DNA of 64,000 nt, from NCBI RefSeq assembly GCF_014695915.1, contig NZ_JACJPF010000084.1, positions 49,871 to 113,870 of the forward strand. Reading direction: 5' to 3'. The translations under genes and the position numbers were made by a program. Positions 62,533-64,000 of this stretch are shown here, one piece after another. The stretch comes from Trichocoleus sp. FACHB-40 (GTDB lineage: Bacteria > Cyanobacteriota > Cyanobacteriia > Cyanobacteriales > FACHB-T130). The notes below the pieces were generated by a model. That model did no database searches. It saw only the letters and a program-made list of their open reading frames with translations, and was not told the DNA's origin. Within the stretch, counting starts at the first letter, position 1; each line of letters begins with the position of its first letter.

Positions 62533-63882
62533 TCAAGGTACGAATTTACAGATAGATGCGGGTTTGACAGGGCAAGTTTTATCAGTGAGTGTTTGATTGT
62601 TATAAACAGAGAGGTAAGCCAGGTTAGTGAGTTTTGATAAGGGTTTAAGGTCGGTTATTTGATTGTTATAAGCAAAGAGGTCAGTCAGCTTGGTGAGTGT
62701 TGACAAGGGTTTAAGGTCGGTTATTTGATTGTTATGGATGGAGAGGCTGGTCATCTGGGTGAGTGCTGACAAGGGTTTAAGGTCGGCTATTTGATTGTTA
62801 CCGAGAGAGAGGTAAGTCAGCTTGGTAAGTGCTGACAAAGGTTTGAGGTCGGCTATTTGATTCTTATGGACGGCAAGAAAAGTCAGGTTGGTGAGTGTTG
62901 ACAAGGGTTTAAGGTCGGCCATTTGATTGTTACCGAGAGAGAGGTAAGTCAGCTTGGTGAGTGTTGACAAAGAATTAAAGTCAGCTATTTGATTGCTGTT
63001 AAGAAAGAGGGAACTCAGGTTGGTTAGTGATAACAAGGGTTTAAGGTCAGCTATTTGATTGTTATGGAGGTCGAGTGCAGCCAGCTTGGTCAGTGATGAC
63101 AAGGGTTTAAGGTCGGCTATTTGATTGTTGTTGAGCCTGAGTTCAGTCAGGCTTGTGAGTGATGACAAGGGTTTAAGGTCGGCTATTTGATTGTTGTGGA
63201 CGGCGAGGAAAGTCAGGTTGGTGAGTGTTGACAAAGGCTTGAGGTCGGCTATTTGATTGTTACTGACGTTGAGTCCAGTCAGGTTGGTCAGAGATGACAA
63301 GGGTTTAAGGTCGGCTATTTGATTGTTGTAGAGGTAAAGGCCTGTCAGGTTGGTTAGCGATGACAAGGGTTTAAGATCAGTTATTTGATTGTTATTGACG
63401 GATAGTTCTGTCAGGTTGGTCAGCGATGACAAGGGTTTAAGGTCGGCTATTTGATTATTACCGAGGTCGAGTCGAGTCAGGTTGGTCAGCGATGACAAGG
63501 GTTTAAGATCAGTTATTTGATTGTCCCTGAGGTAGAGTCCAGTCAGGTTGGTGAGTGTTGATAAAGGTCTAAGGTCGGTTATTCGCTTGTCGTAGATACC
63601 CAGCTGAGTGAGAGTCGAAAGAAACTTGTCAACCTGATTACAATCTTGAGTTTTAGCCGCTTGCAACAGCACATCAACAGTGTATTTTGTCTCCTCGCTC
63701 AAATTGGCTTTATTTAAACACCAATCAGCAAAGGTTCTAAGGGTAGTTGTCTTCTGAAGGGCGATAGCTTCGGCAGAAAAAGATAAAACGAACAGGAAAA
63801 GTGCTAGAGTACGCAGAGGCCGAATGCCTGGTATAGTCCTAGACAAATTCTTGTTTAGTCTCAGATGCTTTTCGATATTCAT
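62533..63882 (-). CDS. Exported leucine-rich-repeat protein (SDS22/internalin type)
   Basis: About 449 residues. After a long basic N-region comes a hydrophobic signal segment (LRTLALFLFVLSFSAEA) with probable cleavage after AEAIA. About 15 tandem 22-residue leucine-rich repeats follow, each close to LKPLSSLTNLTxLxLxNNQIAD. They make a curved solenoid used for binding proteins. The 66-bp units are very similar at DNA level, so the array has recently expanded. The last residues (TDKTCPVKPASICKF) carry two Cys that may cap the solenoid. The frame opens at GTG 63966; ATG 63882 is chosen because it precedes a signal peptide. Confidence 0.85.
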   Translation of the reverse strand: MNIEKHLRLNKNLSRTIPGIRPLRTLALFLFVLSFSAEAIALQKTTTLRTFADWCLNKANLSEETKYTVDVLLQAAKTQDCNQVDKFLSTLTQLGIYDKRITDLRPLSTLTNLTGLYLRDNQITDLKPLSSLTNLTRLDLGNNQIADLKPLSSLTNLTELSVNNNQITDLKPLSSLTNLTGLYLYNNQIADLKPLSSLTNLTGLNVSNNQIADLKPLSTLTNLTFLAVHNNQIADLKPLSSLTSLTELRLNNNQIADLKPLSSLTKLAALDLHNNQIADLKPLLSLTNLSSLFLNSNQIADFNSLSTLTKLTYLSLGNNQMADLKPLSTLTNLTFLAVHKNQIADLKPLSALTKLTYLSLGNNQIADLKPLSALTQMTSLSIHNNQITDLKPLSTLTKLTDLFAYNNQITDLKPLSKLTNLAYLSVYNNQTLTDKTCPVKPASICKFVP

Positions 63883-63910
63883 ACACCGTAAGGATTCAGG
63901 TAGAGGGGTA

Positions 63911-63938
63911 TTGACAAAGGGGACATAAAGGATAGAAT
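63911..63938 (+). promoter_or_regulatory. Consensus sigma-70 type promoter
   Basis: TTGACA (63911-63916), a 16-base spacer, and TAGAAT (63933-63938), only 9 bases before an ATG at 63948. It would give a nearly leaderless mRNA. Confidence 0.55.
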
Positions 63939-63947
63939 ATCGCTTCC

Positions 63948-64000
63948 ATGAACAACAACCTGCCACGAGAACAAGATAGAGAAAGGCTAAACCAGTTACT
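63948..64000 (+). CDS. Start of a gene running off the right edge
   Basis: ATG 63948 opens a frame MNNNLPREQDRERLNQL that is still open at the window end. It is divergent from the leucine-rich-repeat gene and preceded by a good promoter. Only 17 codons are visible, so no family can be named. Confidence 0.45.
   Translation, partial: MNNNLPREQDRERLNQL

Noticed and set aside
62590..63590. CRISPR-like regular repetition
   Set aside because: The 66-bp periodicity is coding and in frame, giving 22-residue leucine-rich repeats with no unique spacers.

Overview
The window is chromosomal DNA of a filamentous-type cyanobacterium. The evidence is the very frequent HIP1 octamer GCGATCGC, the magnesium-chelatase gene chlD, three tandem high-light-inducible protein (hli) genes, cruP, cyanobacterial secD-secF and pdhB, DUF1830 and NrtABD-type transporter genes, and several kinds of short dispersed repeat, including heptanucleotide STRR repeats of the GGGGATT/CCCCAGT type. 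No rRNA, tRNA, CRISPR array or complete insertion sequence was seen.

Layout. 1-3.1 kb: repeats, a Uma2-type gene, a DUF4238 gene and a decayed copy of the 3' end of an archease gene. 3.1-11.1 kb (all minus strand): ABC-2 permease; an RNA-ligation group rtcB, COG0523 GTPase, archease; a CrtYc/CrtYd-type lycopene cyclase with a small membrane protein; a cyclic-peptide-type ABC exporter. Just upstream of the exporter lies a probable PsrR1-like small RNA with a perfect HLR1 (RpaB) site and an intrinsic terminator. 11.5-16.1 kb: a degenerate M48 peptidase-like protein and prfC. 16.5-19.1 kb: an ETR1-like (ethylene receptor type) histidine kinase broken by a stop codon and a frameshift. 19.3-23.8 kb: DUF4870, pdhB, secD-secF and a small membrane protein. 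23.8-30.7 kb: two more paralogous histidine kinases flanking a STAND ATPase and a BRO-N-like protein. 30.9-38.7 kb: ArsB, a large membrane-anchored repeat protein, the hli trio and an ArsB/NhaD-superfamily carrier. 39.0-43.2 kb: universal stress protein and an NrtB-NrtA-NrtD-like ABC transporter behind a candidate structured leader. 43.8-49.2 kb: DUF1830, an RsbRD-type kinase, and an OmpA / small GTPase / cyclase remnant / kinase operon. 49.7-61.5 kb: YihY, rnc, NYN protein, a MITE-like element, chlD, a DUF89 protein, cruP, a membrane protein, a lipoprotein, a coiled-coil protein and galE. 61.5-64 kb: an exoprotein relic, a leucine-rich-repeat protein, and the start of a further gene running off the window.

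The most interesting signal is a palindromic STRR element in three paralogous histidine kinases. It sits at the same place in each, between the N box and G1 box of the ATPase domain. Because its unit is 7 bp, any copy-number change shifts the reading frame; one of the three kinases is out of frame exactly inside this element. Smaller STRR patches also lie in chlD, the M48-like gene, the DUF89 gene and the gene after secF. Other notable points are the PsrR1-like sRNA, an adenylate-cyclase gene reduced by an in-frame internal deletion, loss of both zinc-ligand motifs in the M48-like protein, a second archease 3' end, and a 219-bp long-inverted-repeat element between the NYN gene and chlD.

Many of the longest open frames begin at TTG or GTG far upstream of the conserved start. 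The starts given here are chosen from ribosome-binding sites and family alignment from memory, and are noted in each entry.
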